64,000 bases of DNA, taken from positions 1 through 64,000 of the forward strand of contig NZ_RZIJ01000005.1 in the NCBI RefSeq assembly GCF_003989665.1. The letters are read 5' to 3'. Shown here in pieces: positions 29,595 through 38,701 of this stretch (position 1 is the first letter of the stretch; each line of letters opens with the position of its first letter). The notes below the pieces were generated by a model. The model did no database searches, had not been told where the DNA came from, and saw only the letters and a program-made list of their open reading frames with translations. The stretch comes from Azospirillum doebereinerae (lineage in GTDB: Bacteria > Pseudomonadota > Alphaproteobacteria > Azospirillales > Azospirillaceae). The position numbers and the translations under genes were made by a program.

Positions 29595-29619
29595 GGGATG
29601 ACGGCCAGTCCGTCATCCC
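29595..29619 (-). promoter_or_regulatory. hairpin in the leader of the 23-codon ORF
   Basis: GGGATGACGG and CCGTCATCCC form a perfect 10-bp stem with a 5-nt loop. It is located 25 nt upstream of the small ORF start on the minus strand. It could terminate or process the modD transcript, or shield the small ORF mRNA. Nothing in the sequence decides between these. Confidence 0.5.
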
Positions 29620-29735
29620 GTCCGCACCTGGACTGTGCCGCGCGCGGAAGCTGTTCAGAAGTTTATTTTTTCGTCGAATTCGAGAAATTGGATGTTGCGG
29701 CTTACGGCTGCGGCCATGGCGTCGCCATTTGGCGG

Positions 29736-30563
29736 TCACGCCGGCTGCAGCGTCACCTTGACGTCGGCGGGTTGGCCGAAGAAGGGCGCCGAGGTCACCA
29801 GCAGGCGGCAGCCGGCGGCGGCATAGGCGGCGGCGTTGGCCTCGGTCACCCCGCCGGCCGGCGCGACCACCGGGGCGGGCGTCAAATGGCGGGTCGCCTC
29901 GATCACCGCGCGGGCGGCCTCGGGGGGCAGCTTTTCCAACTGGATCACATCGGCCCCGGCTTCGGCCAGCGCGATGGCCTCCTCGACGGATCCCGCCTCG
30001 ACCACGATCTTCTTTTCCGGAGCCTTGCGCCGCAGTTCGGCGATCCACGCCTCGGGCGGGCCGGACAGGAAGGCGCGGTGCTCGGGGAAGACCAGCAGCG
30101 TTTCCGACAGGCCCATGCGGTGCATCACCGCGCCCCCGGCCATCACCGCCTTGACGCTGAGATCCTTGGCGCCGGGAAAGTTCTTGCGGGTGCAGGCCAC
30201 CGTCACGCCGGGGACGGCGTCGACGATGCGCCGCGCGCGGGTGGCGATGCCTGAGGCGTATTCGGTCAGCGTCTGCGCCACCTTCCAGGCGCGGTGCAGC
30301 GCGTCCGCCGGTCCGTCCGACTCCAGGAACACCGCCCCGGCCTCGACCGCCGTGCCGCTGGGGAGGACTTGCGTCAACCGGCCCCCGGCCTTCTCGATCA
30401 GGCGAACGGCCTCCTCGGTCCCGGCCAGCACCATGGCGGCGCGCGCGGCGAAACGCATCGTGGCGGGCCGCCCGGCGAGCCCCAGCGAGTCGGTGGTCAG
30501 GTCGCCGTAGGGAACGTCCTGGGCCAGCAGCGCGTCGAGGGCGGAGTCGGGCAGGACGATCAT
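29736..30563 (-). CDS. modD: ModD, NadC-like pyrophosphorylase
   Basis: 275 residues, homologous to quinolinate phosphoribosyltransferase (NadC). The N-terminal LLAQDVPYGDLTTDSLGL is typical of ModD, the paralogue named from molybdenum transport operons. ACTRKNFPGAKDLSVKAV and VVAPAGGVTEANAAAYAAAGC are the phosphoribosyl-binding segments. The ModD reaction is not established. No modABC genes are nearby; instead it follows corA, 31 nt downstream. AAGGAAAG precedes the ATG. NadC was considered, but the sequence start fits ModD better. Confidence 0.8.
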   Translation of the reverse strand: MIVLPDSALDALLAQDVPYGDLTTDSLGLAGRPATMRFAARAAMVLAGTEEAVRLIEKAGGRLTQVLPSGTAVEAGAVFLESDGPADALHRAWKVAQTLTEYASGIATRARRIVDAVPGVTVACTRKNFPGAKDLSVKAVMAGGAVMHRMGLSETLLVFPEHRAFLSGPPEAWIAELRRKAPEKKIVVEAGSVEEAIALAEAGADVIQLEKLPPEAARAVIEATRHLTPAPVVAPAGGVTEANAAAYAAAGCRLLVTSAPFFGQPADVKVTLQPA

Positions 30564-30594
30564 CGGCGTCTTTCCTTCTGCGAACGGGGTCTTC

Positions 30595-31587
30595 TTACAG
30601 CCAGCCGCGCCGGCGGAAGTACCAGAGCGGCAGCACCGCCGACAGCACCATCAACGCGATCGCCATCGGATAGCCGAACTCCCAGTCGAGTTCCGGCATG
30701 TGCTTGAAGTTCATGCCGTAGGCCGACGCGATCAGCGTCGGCGGCATCAGGGCGACGGACACCACCGAGAAGATCTTGATGATGGCGTTCTGCTCGATGT
30801 TGATCAGCCCCAGCGTGGCGTCGAGCAGGAAGTTCGCCTCGTGTGCCAGGAAGCCGGCGTGCTCGTTCAGGGAGCGCAGATCGCGCGTCATCGTCTTCAG
30901 CGCGGATTTCTGTTCCTTGTTCAGCCGCCCGCCGCTGACCGAGGTGAGGAACACCACCAGCCGGTCGAGACCGGCGAGGCTGTCGCGCACCTTGTGGGTC
31001 AGGTCGCCCGCCCGGCCGATGCCGCGCAGCACATCCTGCAACTCGTCGGGCTTCTTGGCCGCCTTGCCGAAGCCGCCTTCGTCCAGCGAGTCGTCGAAGA
31101 TGCGGGCCGACAATTCGTCGATGCGCCCGCCGACCAGTTCCAGCACGTCGGCGACCCGATCGATCACCGCGTCGAGCAGCCCGAACAGCGCCCCCTCGGC
31201 CGAAGCCAGCAGTTCAGGCTGGCGGACGCTGCGCGCGGCGAAGGTGATGACCGGCAGCGGCTCGGTGTAGCGCAGGGTGATCAGGTGGCGCGGCGTCAGA
31301 ACGAAGGTCAGCTCGCCCTGCTCCGGGTGCGGCGAGGTGGCGCGCGAGATGACGGGGGAGGTCATGTAGATCCCCTCCCCCTCGGTGTAGAGCTGGCTGG
31401 AGGCCTCGATCTCCTTCATCTCCGCGCGCGTCGGCAGGTCGCAGCCGGTCAGCGCGCCGACATGGGCGCGCTCCGCCTCGTCCGGGCGCAGCAGGTCGAT
31501 CCACACCGCGTCGGCCGGCAGCGGCTCGCCCAGCCCCAGGGGCTGGCGCACCACGCGGCCGTCGACGCGCGCGTGGACGGTGATCAA
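30595..31587 (-). CDS. corA: CorA-family magnesium/divalent cation transporter
   Basis: 330 residues. A large N-terminal cytoplasmic domain is followed by a long helix and two C-terminal membrane segments with the YGMNF signature (GMN at about 291-293) at the pore mouth and a basic RRRGW end. CorA forms a pentameric Mg2+ channel, sometimes moving Ni2+ or Co2+. The start is TTG at 31587, overlapping the folD stop as TTGA, with GAGG upstream; no ATG or GTG is available. This makes translational coupling with folD likely. Confidence 0.9.
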   Translation of the reverse strand: MITVHARVDGRVVRQPLGLGEPLPADAVWIDLLRPDEAERAHVGALTGCDLPTRAEMKEIEASSQLYTEGEGIYMTSPVISRATSPHPEQGELTFVLTPRHLITLRYTEPLPVITFAARSVRQPELLASAEGALFGLLDAVIDRVADVLELVGGRIDELSARIFDDSLDEGGFGKAAKKPDELQDVLRGIGRAGDLTHKVRDSLAGLDRLVVFLTSVSGGRLNKEQKSALKTMTRDLRSLNEHAGFLAHEANFLLDATLGLINIEQNAIIKIFSVVSVALMPPTLIASAYGMNFKHMPELDWEFGYPMAIALMVLSAVLPLWYFRRRGWL

Positions 31588-32489
31588 AGGCCGGCCTCTT
31601 CCGGCACCGGGGCGCCCGCCGCGCGGCAGGCCGCCGCCAGCGTGTTCAGCATCAGGCAGGCGATGGTCATCGGCCCGACGCCGCCCGGCACCGGGGTGAT
31701 GGCGCCCGCGACCTTGACCGCCTCGTCGAAGGCGACGTCGCCGACCAGCCGGGTCTTGCCGGCTTCCAGACCGGGCACGCGGTTGATGCCGACGTCGATG
31801 ACGGTGGCGCCCGGCTTGATCCAGTCGCCGCGCACCATCTCCGGCCGGCCCACGGCGGCGACCAGGATGTCGGCGCGGCGGCATTCCTCCGGCAGATCGG
31901 CGGTGCGCGAATGGGCGACGGTCACCGTGCAGTCGGCCTGGAGCAGCAGATGCGCCATCGGCTTGCCGACGATGTTGGAACGGCCGAGCACCAGCGCCCG
32001 CTTGCCCTTCAGGTCGCGGCCCAGCGTGTCGCGGATCAGCAGCAGGCTGCCCAGCGGCGTGCAGGGCACGATGGCGCCCGGCTGGCCGGTGGCGAGCAGG
32101 CCGGCGTTGACGACGTGAAAGCCGTCGGCGTCCTTTTCCGGGACGATGCGGGCCAGAACCTTCTGGGTGTCGATGTGCCGGGGCAGCGGCAGCTGCACGA
32201 GGATGCCGTGGACCGCCGGGTCGGCGTTCAGCCGGTCGATCAGCGCCAGCAGGGAGGATTCGGGCAGGTCGGCGGCCTCGTGGTGGTCGAAGCTGTTCAT
32301 CCCCAGCTCGACCAGCGCCCGCTCCTTGGAGCGGACGTAGACCTGACTCGCCGGATCCTCGCCCACCATCACCACGGCCAGACCGGGGGTGACGCCGTGG
32401 CTGGCCTTCAACGCCGCCACGCCGTCGGCCACCCGCGCGCGCAACCCGGCGGCGTAGGCCTTGCCGTCGATGATCCTTGCGTCCGCCAT
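31584..32489 (-). CDS. folD: bifunctional methylenetetrahydrofolate dehydrogenase/cyclohydrolase
   Basis: 301 residues, a normal FolD. It has the catalytic motif [14 protein letters not shown] (Tyr and Lys), [13 protein letters not shown], and the NADP-binding [14 protein letters not shown], with [15 protein letters not shown] near the end. It interconverts 5,10-methylene-, methenyl- and 10-formyl-tetrahydrofolate. ATG 32489 is chosen with GGAG 8 nt upstream; a GTG two codons earlier overlaps the yggU stop. It is the third gene of a five-gene run. Confidence 0.95.
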   Translation of the reverse strand: MADARIIDGKAYAAGLRARVADGVAALKASHGVTPGLAVVMVGEDPASQVYVRSKERALVELGMNSFDHHEAADLPESSLLALIDRLNADPAVHGILVQLPLPRHIDTQKVLARIVPEKDADGFHVVNAGLLATGQPGAIVPCTPLGSLLLIRDTLGRDLKGKRALVLGRSNIVGKPMAHLLLQADCTVTVAHSRTADLPEECRRADILVAAVGRPEMVRGDWIKPGATVIDVGINRVPGLEAGKTRLVGDVAFDEAVKVAGAITPVPGGVGPMTIACLMLNTLAAACRAAGAPVPEEAGL

Positions 32490-32491
32490 GC

Positions 32492-32827
32492 TCACTCTCC
32501 ACCCTCGTCAAGGCCGTCGATCAGGGCCGTCAGCCGGGGCATCAGCGCCGCCGGATCGCCGGCCACATGCAGAATCTTGTTGCGGTCGGTGGCGCCGGCC
32601 ACGACCGTCAGGCTGGTCTTGGGCAGTTTCCACGCCTTCGACAACAGTTTGATGACGGCCTCGTTCGCCTTGCCGTTTTCCGGCACGGCCGTGACCGTCA
32701 CCTTGAGCGCCCGCCCGCCCGTGGCGGTGTCGGCCAGCCCGGCGATGGCGTTGCGCGACGCCTTGGGCGTCACCCGCAACGTCAGCCGCAGGCCGCCGTC
32801 CGCCAGCTCCAGCGGGCCGGAAACCAT
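32492..32827 (-). CDS. DUF167/YggU-family protein
   Basis: 111 residues. The conserved core is [14 protein letters not shown], then [25 protein letters not shown], which is the DUF167 (YggU) signature. Its biochemical role is unknown. The gene overlaps the yggT stop codon (TGATG) and is followed directly by folD. The yggT-yggU pairing is very widely conserved in proteobacteria, which supports the call. Confidence 0.9.
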   Translation of the reverse strand: MVSGPLELADGGLRLTLRVTPKASRNAIAGLADTATGGRALKVTVTAVPENGKANEAVIKLLSKAWKLPKTSLTVVAGATDRNKILHVAGDPAALMPRLTALIDGLDEGGE

Positions 32828-33111
32828 CAGAAGCGCGGCCAGTACTGCGCCATCAGGTTCTGGACGAAGGAGATCAGCAGCAGAACGACGATGGGCGACA
32901 GGTCCAGCCCGCCCATGCTGGGCAGCACCCGGCGGATCGGAGCCAGCACGGGCTCGGTGATCCGGTACAGGAAGTCGCCGATGACGTAGACCGCGCGGTT
33001 GCGCGTGTTGACCACGTTGAAGGCGACCAGCCAGCTCAGCACCGCCGAGATGATCAGGACCCAAAAGAACAGGTCCAGTATGGTGTTGATGAGCATGTAC
33101 AGCGCGATCAT
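32827..33111 (-). CDS. YggT-family membrane protein
   Basis: 94 residues with two membrane segments: TILDLFFWVLIISAVLSWLV and PIVVLLLISFVQNLMAQ. The region between carries the family motif ITEPVLAPIRRVLPSMGGLDLSP. YggT proteins are linked to osmotic or potassium homeostasis and, in relatives, to division or thylakoid organisation. The start at 33111 fits the first hydrophobic helix. It is the first gene of the operon yggT-yggU-folD-corA-modD. Confidence 0.9.
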   Translation of the reverse strand: MIALYMLINTILDLFFWVLIISAVLSWLVAFNVVNTRNRAVYVIGDFLYRITEPVLAPIRRVLPSMGGLDLSPIVVLLLISFVQNLMAQYWPRF

Positions 33112-33346
33112 TCCGGGCCTGCTCCATAGTCGGTTTTTTGGCGGCTGCCCCTGCCGGGCGCCAGCTTTTCCGGGCACCCTAAGCACAAGCGGCGAAGGCT
33201 GTCCAGTGCTGCGGGTCCTTGGAGATGGTCGTGTCCGGCGCGTTCTGCAATCCGTGCATTTTCCTGAATCAAGCGCTTGACAGGCACCCCTCTCATGGAC
33301 AATATCCGCGCCACGCCGGGCGGTACGCCGCACGGCGGCATGGTGT

Positions 33347-33422
33347 GGGGCCGTAGCTCAGCTGGGAGAGCGACGCGTTCGCAATGCGTAGGTCGGGAGT
33401 TCGATCCTCCTCGGCTCCACCA
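33347..33422 (+). tRNA. tRNA-Ala(CGC)
   Basis: 76-nt cloverleaf. Acceptor GGGGCCG pairs with CGGCTCC; the D arm is GCTCAGCTGGGAGAGC; the anticodon stem ACGCG/TGCGT encloses TTCGCAA with anticodon CGC; the T arm is GGGAG-TTCGATC-CTCCT; CCA is encoded. It reads GCG, one of the most used Ala codons in this DNA. Confidence 0.95.
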
Positions 33423-33451
33423 TTTTCCCCTTCGAGGGGGAAGCGATGATG

Positions 33452-33474
33452 AAGCGGCCTTCGGCCGCTTTTTT
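33452..33474 (+). terminator. intrinsic terminator of tRNA-Ala
   Basis: AAGCGGCC-TTC-GGCCGCTT followed by TTTT. It starts 29 nt after the tRNA. Confidence 0.9.
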
Positions 33475-33606
33475 CATGCCCGCGCTTCGGGCCGCCCCGA
33501 ACGATCCGCATCAAAAGACTCCTTTCCGGCGCGCCGGTTGATCCGGCCGGGTGTTTCCCGCGTATCGATGCGCAGAGATGACCCTGTCGCGAATGGATCG
33601 CCCGCG

Positions 33607-34185
33607 ATGACGCCCATGATGATGCCGATGACCCGCAACGCCCTCCGCTCCGCCGCGCTCGCCGCCTCGCTCGTCGTGATGGGGCCGCTGTCGGCCCTCG
33701 CCGCCAGCGCCTACGACTTCACCTTCAAGGGCATCGACGGCCAGCCGCTGCCGCTGGCGCAGTTCACCGGCAAGGCGATCCTGGTGGTCAACACCGCCTC
33801 GCAATGCGGCTTCACCCCGCAATACAAGGGGCTGGAGGCGCTGTGGGAGCGCTACCGCGACCGGGGGCTGGTGGTGGTCGGCGTGCCGTCCGACGATTTC
33901 GGCGGGCAGGAGCCGGGCAACGCGGCGGTCATCAAGGACTTCTGCGAGGTCAATTACCGAATCGACTTCCCGTTGGCCGACAAGACGGTGGTGTCGGGCG
34001 ACGACGCCCATCCCTTCTACCGCTGGGCCGCGAACGAGCTGGGCTTCGTCGCCAAGCCGCGCTGGAACTTCCACAAATATCTGGTCGGGCCGGACGGCAA
34101 GCTGGTGTCGTGGTTCTCGACCATGACCGACCCGGAGTCGGACAAGGTCCGCGACGCCATCGAGGCGCTGCTTCCCAAATCCTGA
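33607..34185 (+). CDS. exported glutathione peroxidase-family thiol peroxidase
   Basis: 192 residues. A signal peptide (SAALAASLVVMGPLSALAAS) is followed by the GPx domain: NTASQCGFTPQYKGLEALW with a Cys, not selenocysteine, as peroxidatic residue; then VGVPSDDFGGQEPG and WNFHKYLVGPDGKLV. Proteins of this kind reduce peroxides, often with thioredoxin rather than glutathione. Being exported, it probably protects the periplasm. The ATG at 33607 is one of several close Met codons; no strong ribosome binding site is seen. Confidence 0.88.
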   Translation: MTPMMMPMTRNALRSAALAASLVVMGPLSALAASAYDFTFKGIDGQPLPLAQFTGKAILVVNTASQCGFTPQYKGLEALWERYRDRGLVVVGVPSDDFGGQEPGNAAVIKDFCEVNYRIDFPLADKTVVSGDDAHPFYRWAANELGFVAKPRWNFHKYLVGPDGKLVSWFSTMTDPESDKVRDAIEALLPKS

Positions 34186-34203
34186 CCCGTTGTTCCTGAA
34201 CGC

Positions 34204-34869
34204 CTACTCCACCGCCTGCCGCAGCGCCGCCGCCCCGGCCCAGGGGGCGAGCGGCAGCGTGCCGGCCAGGATGCCCGCCAGCAGCAGCAGATGCGGGCGC
34301 GGCGTCAGCCCGTGGATGGCGGCGTCGATGGCGCCCGCCCCGAAGATCAGCACCGGGATGTAGAGCGGCAGGATCAGCAGCGACAGCAGCACGCCCCCGC
34401 GCCGCGCGCCCAGCGTCAGCGCCGCCCCGATGGAGCCGATCAGGCTGAGGATCGGCGTGCCGACCAGCAGCGTCAGCACCAGCGTCCCGAAGCCGGCCGC
34501 GTCCATGTTCAGCAGCACCGCCAGCAGCGGCGCGGCGACGATGAGCGGCACCCCGGTGACCAGCCAATGGGCCAGCGTCTTCGCCACCACCACCGCCTCC
34601 AGCGGCAGCGAGGAGAGCGACAGAAGCTCCAGCGAGCCGTCCTCGTAATCGGTCTGGAACAACCGCTCCAGCGACAGCAGCGAAGCCAGCAGCGCGGCGA
34701 CCCAGATCACCCCGGCCGCGATGCGGGCGAGGATGTTCGGCTCCGGCCCGACGCCGAAGGGGAACAGCACGACGCAGAGCACGAAGAACATCACCGCGAT
34801 GGTGGCGTCCCCCCCCTGGCGCAGCGCCAGCCGCAGGTCGCGCCCGACCATCCGCAGGAAACGGTTCAC
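34204..34869 (-). CDS. ccmB: heme exporter membrane subunit CcmB
   Basis: 221 residues with six membrane helices. Typical elements are the N-terminal RDLRLALRQGGD, LERLFQTDYEDGSLELL and VAKTLAHWLVTGVPL. With CcmA and CcmC it drives release of heme-loaded CcmE in c-type cytochrome maturation. The start is GTG at 34869, overlapping the ccmA stop codon (GTGA). ccmC is not the next gene on this side. Confidence 0.95.
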   Translation of the reverse strand: MNRFLRMVGRDLRLALRQGGDATIAVMFFVLCVVLFPFGVGPEPNILARIAAGVIWVAALLASLLSLERLFQTDYEDGSLELLSLSSLPLEAVVVAKTLAHWLVTGVPLIVAAPLLAVLLNMDAAGFGTLVLTLLVGTPILSLIGSIGAALTLGARRGGVLLSLLILPLYIPVLIFGAGAIDAAIHGLTPRPHLLLLAGILAGTLPLAPWAGAAALRQAVE

Positions 34870-35546
34870 GGCGCGTCCTCCCCCTCGTGGTGATGATCGT
34901 CTGGATGCTCATCGTCCGCGTAGGGCGTGAAGTCGTCCAGATGCAGCTCCGCGCCGCCCGGCGTCGCGATGTCGGTGTGGGTGGACAGCACCACCATGCC
35001 GCCCTGGGCGCGGTGCTCGGCGATCAGCCCCTCGAACAGCGCGATGGCGGCGCGGTCGAGCGCCACGGTCGGCTCGTCGAGCAGCCACAGCACCGCCGGC
35101 GCCGCCAGCAGCCGCGCCAGGTTGAGCCGCCGCTTCTGTCCGGCCGACAAATAACGCCCCGGCACCCCGGCGATGTGCGGCACGCCCAGCCGGTCGAGCG
35201 CGCGGGCGGCGTTGGCGGCCGGATCGGCGGCCCCGCCCAGCGCGGCCCAGAAGGCGAGGTTCTCCGCCGCCGTCAGCACCGGCTTCACCGCGTCGAGATG
35301 CCCGACGTATTGAATCTTGGCCCGGTGCGCGTCGGGATCGTCGGCGACGGTCGCGCCGTCCCAGCTCAGCCGCCCGCGCACCGGCTTCAACAGCCCGGCC
35401 ATCACCCGCAGCAGGCTGGACTTGCCGCTGCCGTTGGGACCGAGCAGGACCAGCGCGCCGCCGGGGGCGAGGCTGAAGTCCAGATCGGTGAAGACCAGCC
35501 GGTCGCCGCGCAGGCAGGTCAGCTCGGATCCGGCGAAGACTGGCAT
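34866..35546 (-). CDS. ccmA: heme exporter ATP-binding subunit CcmA
   Basis: 226 residues. Walker A is GPNGSGKSS, the signature is LSAGQKRRLNLARLL (with AGQ in place of GGQ, usual in CcmA) and Walker B is LWLLDEPTVALD, followed by the H-loop STHTD. It powers the CcmAB system for cytochrome c maturation. The C-terminal His/Asp/Glu-rich end (DDEHPDDHHHEGED) could bind metal. ATG 35546 begins the first gene of the pair. A minus-strand terminator lies 66 nt upstream. Confidence 0.95.
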   Translation of the reverse strand: MPVFAGSELTCLRGDRLVFTDLDFSLAPGGALVLLGPNGSGKSSLLRVMAGLLKPVRGRLSWDGATVADDPDAHRAKIQYVGHLDAVKPVLTAAENLAFWAALGGAADPAANAARALDRLGVPHIAGVPGRYLSAGQKRRLNLARLLAAPAVLWLLDEPTVALDRAAIALFEGLIAEHRAQGGMVVLSTHTDIATPGGAELHLDDFTPYADDEHPDDHHHEGEDAP

Positions 35547-36004
35547 GGGAAGGGATCGGACATGGTGTTGGCGGAGGCGCTGCTATAACACGCGCCCCCC
35601 GCGAAGACCGGAAAAAAGAAACGGCCATCGCGAGGGGGTTCCCGCGATGGCCGCGCGTCCAGCCGGGGTCTGGCTGGTGTCAGCTCGGTCGAACGGCGGC
35701 CTGTCGATGCAGGGGCGTCAGGGGGGAACGCCGGTGCACACTTGCGGCTGCCGATTGCTTGCCCCCATGGGTAAAGCAAGAAAGTGGCAAAATTTGGATG
35801 GATCGTGCCCCAGGGCCGTCGCCGTCGCGCCCGATGGGCAAATCCTGTGACCGCCGCGCCCGCGCGTGAAACAGTTGTTTTGAATCAATGGCCGCCGCCC
35901 CCGATGGGGACATGATCCCGCCCGCCCGGCACCTCGACGGGCGCGGGGGACGCCGACGATGCGCCGCCCCTGCGGTCCTTAAATGAAGACGACAGAGACA
36001 GGCC
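35547..36004. other. divergent intergenic region, possible small RNA or leader
   Basis: Separates ccmA (minus) from the YidE/AspT-type transporter (plus). No convincing ORF is seen. A minus-oriented intrinsic terminator at 35612-35653 implies a short transcript that begins somewhere in 35660-35950 and ends before ccmA. Confidence 0.45.
35612..35653 (-). terminator. intrinsic terminator upstream of ccmA
   Basis: The stem CGGCCATCGCG (35622-35632) and CGCGATGGCCG (35643-35653) is a perfect 11-bp pair with a 10-nt loop. On the minus strand it is followed by TTTCTTTTTT. No minus-strand gene precedes it. Confidence 0.85.
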
Positions 36005-37687
36005 ATGCCGATCCTCGCGGACATCTTTCTCGCCATGCCCCCCATCGCGCGGGCGGTCTTCATGCTGGGGCTGGTCTCGGCCGCCGGGCTGGCCTTGGGC
36101 CACATCAAGTTCCGGGGCGTGGGGCTGGGCATCGGCGGCGTGCTGTTCGCCGGCATCGCGGGCGGGCATTTCGCCAAGCAGGCCGGCGTCGCCTTCAACG
36201 CGGAGATGATGGACTTCATCCGCGACTTCGGCCTGATCCTGTTCGTCTACACCATCGGCATCCAGGTCGGCCCCGGCTTCTTCGCCGCCCTGCGGCGCAG
36301 CGGATTGGCGCTCAACCTCCTGGCGCTGCTGATGGTGACGCTCAGCGTCGCGCTGACCGCGCTGCTGGCGATGAGCGGCGTCCTGTCGCTGGGCTCGGCG
36401 CTGGGCGTCTTCACCGGCGCCGTCACCAACGCCCCGGCGCTGGCCGCCACCCAGCAGGTGCTGAAGGAGGTCGGGGCCGACGCCGCGATCATGGCGCTGC
36501 CGGGTCTGGCCTTCGCCGTCACCTACCCCTTCGGCATCGCCGGCAACCTGCTGGCGATGGCCAGCGTCCGCATCCTGTTCCGCATCGATCCCGACGCCGA
36601 GGCCAGAGCCTTCGAGGAGTGCCGCAAGTCGGAGGTCTCGGCGCTGGAAACCCTCGATCTGGCGGTGCGCAACCCGGCGCTGGACGGGGTGGCGCTGGGG
36701 TCGGTCGAGATCCTGAATTCCCACGGGCTGGTCGCCTCGCGGCTGCTGCGCGACGGCTGCCTCCAGGTGCCGCACGGCGACACGCGGCTCAGGCTGGGCG
36801 ACGTGCTGCACGTCGTCGGCCCGCGCCCCAAGCTGGAACAGGCGCGCCTGCTGCTGGGCCAGGTGTCCGACATCCCCCTGACCACCAAGGGCACCGACCT
36901 GCGATGGGAGCGCATCGTGGTGACCGCCAACGGCGTGCTGGGCAAGTCCATCGCCGCGCTGAACCTTCAGGACGCGCACGACGTGGTGGTCAGCCGGGTC
37001 AACCGCGCCGGCATCGAGCTGGTGCCGACCGCCGCGCTCAAACTCCAGTTCGGCGACATCCTGACGGTGATCGGCAAGCCCGACAGCCTGCGCGCGGTCG
37101 GCCGCGTCTTCGGCAACTCCGAACGCCGGTTGCAGCAGGTCGAGATGATCCCGGTCTTCCTCGGCATCGCGCTGGGCGCGGCGCTGGGCGCCATCCCGAT
37201 CTTCCTGCCCGGCATGCCGGCGCCGCTGCGCCTGGGACTGGCGGGCGGACCGCTGATCGTCGCGCTGATCCTGGCGCGAATCGGCCACATCGGCCCGCTG
37301 GTCTGGTTCATGCCGCCGGCCGCCAACCTCGCGCTGCGCGAGATCGGCATCGTGCTGTTCCTGGCGGTGCTGGGGGTGATGTCGGGCGACCGCTTCGTCG
37401 ACACGCTGGCGAGCGGGGCCGGCTGGCCCTGGATGCTGTGGGGCGTGCTGGTGACGATCGTCCCGCTGCTGGTCACCGGGCTGGTGGCGCGCGGCGTGAT
37501 GAAGCTGAACTTCCTGACCATCTGCGGCGTGCTGGCCGGCGCGCAGACCAACCCGCCGGGTCTGGCCTACGCCAACGCGCTGGTCGCGTCGGAGGCTCCG
37601 GCGCTGGCCTACGCCACCGTCTACCCGCTGTCGATGTGCCTGCGCATCCTGGCGCCGCAGGTGATCGTCCTGCTTCTGTGGGTGTGA
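36005..37687 (+). CDS. YidE/AspT-family (AAE) transporter with two RCK_C domains
   Basis: 560 residues. Each half has about five membrane helices with the duplicated Asp-Ala exchanger motif (AVTNAPALAA in the first half, AQTNPPGLAYANAL in the second). The central cytosolic part (about 205-380) carries two TrkA_C/RCK_C domains. Family members exchange aspartate and alanine or export dicarboxylates; others are uncharacterised. It is transcribed away from ccmA. Substrate cannot be assigned from sequence. Confidence 0.85.
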   Translation: MPILADIFLAMPPIARAVFMLGLVSAAGLALGHIKFRGVGLGIGGVLFAGIAGGHFAKQAGVAFNAEMMDFIRDFGLILFVYTIGIQVGPGFFAALRRSGLALNLLALLMVTLSVALTALLAMSGVLSLGSALGVFTGAVTNAPALAATQQVLKEVGADAAIMALPGLAFAVTYPFGIAGNLLAMASVRILFRIDPDAEARAFEECRKSEVSALETLDLAVRNPALDGVALGSVEILNSHGLVASRLLRDGCLQVPHGDTRLRLGDVLHVVGPRPKLEQARLLLGQVSDIPLTTKGTDLRWERIVVTANGVLGKSIAALNLQDAHDVVVSRVNRAGIELVPTAALKLQFGDILTVIGKPDSLRAVGRVFGNSERRLQQVEMIPVFLGIALGAALGAIPIFLPGMPAPLRLGLAGGPLIVALILARIGHIGPLVWFMPPAANLALREIGIVLFLAVLGVMSGDRFVDTLASGAGWPWMLWGVLVTIVPLLVTGLVARGVMKLNFLTICGVLAGAQTNPPGLAYANALVASEAPALAYATVYPLSMCLRILAPQVIVLLLWV

Positions 37688-37798
37688 CCCCTTGAAATTG
37701 TGAAATCCGCGTTGCGGAACCCGGTCGGCCCGGTCTAGCCTGTGCCGCATTGGTCAAGTCGCCACCCGCCAAGTCCACAACCGAGCCGGTTCCCCCGC

Positions 37799-38608
37799 AT
37801 GCATCGACACCCGCCCGTCAGCGACACCGCGTCCGCCGCCGTCGTCGTGGAGGACCTTCACAAGCGGTTCGGCGAGCTGGAGGTGTTGAAGGGGGTGTCG
37901 CTGACCGCGCGGGAAGGCGACGTCATCACGCTGATCGGCTCGTCGGGATCGGGCAAGAGCACGCTGCTCCGCTGCATCAACATGCTGGAGATCCCCGACG
38001 AGGGCCGCATCGTCATCGGCGGCGAGGCGATCGGGCTGAAGAAGGCGCGCGGCGGCCGCGTCACCGTTCCCGCCGACACCCGGCAGGTCGAGCGCATCCG
38101 CACCAAGCTCGGCATGGTGTTCCAGAGCTTCAACCTGTGGACCCACATGACGATCCTCCAGAACGTCATCGAGGCGCCGATCCACGTGCTGGGCGTGCCC
38201 CGGCTGGAAGCGGTCGAGCGCGCCCGCATGCTGCTCGACAAAGTCGGCATCCTGGCCAAGGCCGATTCCTACCCGGTCCAGCTGTCCGGCGGGCAGCAGC
38301 AGCGCGCCGCCATCGCGCGGGCGCTGGCGATGCAGCCCAAGGTGATGCTGTTCGACGAGCCGACCTCCGCGCTCGACCCCGAGCTGGTCGGCGAGGTGCT
38401 GCGCGTCATCCGCCAACTGGCCGACGAGGGCAACACCATGATCCTGGTGACCCACGAGATGGGCTTCGCCCGCGAGGTGGCGTCCAAGGTCGTCTTCCTG
38501 CACCAGGGCCGCATCGAGGAGGAGGGGGCGCCGGACAAGGTGCTGACCAACCCCGACTCGGACCGGGTGCGGCAATTCCTCTCGCGCCACCTGTCGGGTG
38601 CCGCCTGA
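37799..38608 (+). CDS. polar/basic amino acid ABC transporter ATP-binding protein
   Basis: 269 residues. Walker A GSSGSGKST, the Q-loop in VFQSFNLWTHMTI, the signature LSGGQQQRAAIARAL, Walker B MLFDEPTSALDPE, and the H-loop VTHEMGFA are all present. It belongs to the HisP/OccP/GlnQ group, with the ELEVLKGVSL start and the insert with GGRVTVP seen in the His/Lys/Arg/octopine branch. It is the first gene of an importer with the binding protein at 38702 and permeases at 39807 and 40516. Confidence 0.92.
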   Translation: MHRHPPVSDTASAAVVVEDLHKRFGELEVLKGVSLTAREGDVITLIGSSGSGKSTLLRCINMLEIPDEGRIVIGGEAIGLKKARGGRVTVPADTRQVERIRTKLGMVFQSFNLWTHMTILQNVIEAPIHVLGVPRLEAVERARMLLDKVGILAKADSYPVQLSGGQQQRAAIARALAMQPKVMLFDEPTSALDPELVGEVLRVIRQLADEGNTMILVTHEMGFAREVASKVVFLHQGRIEEEGAPDKVLTNPDSDRVRQFLSRHLSGAA

Positions 38609-38701
38609 GATACGCTTTCGCTTGAAAGTTTGTGTGAAATCGTGACGCTTCGAACCAGCCCGATTCAAACAAGGGCAAATCCGAACAAAGGAGTGCAGTC
38701 C

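Noticed and set aside
33607..34185. A selenocysteine peroxidase
   Set aside because: The active-site codon is TGC for cysteine, with no in-frame TGA.
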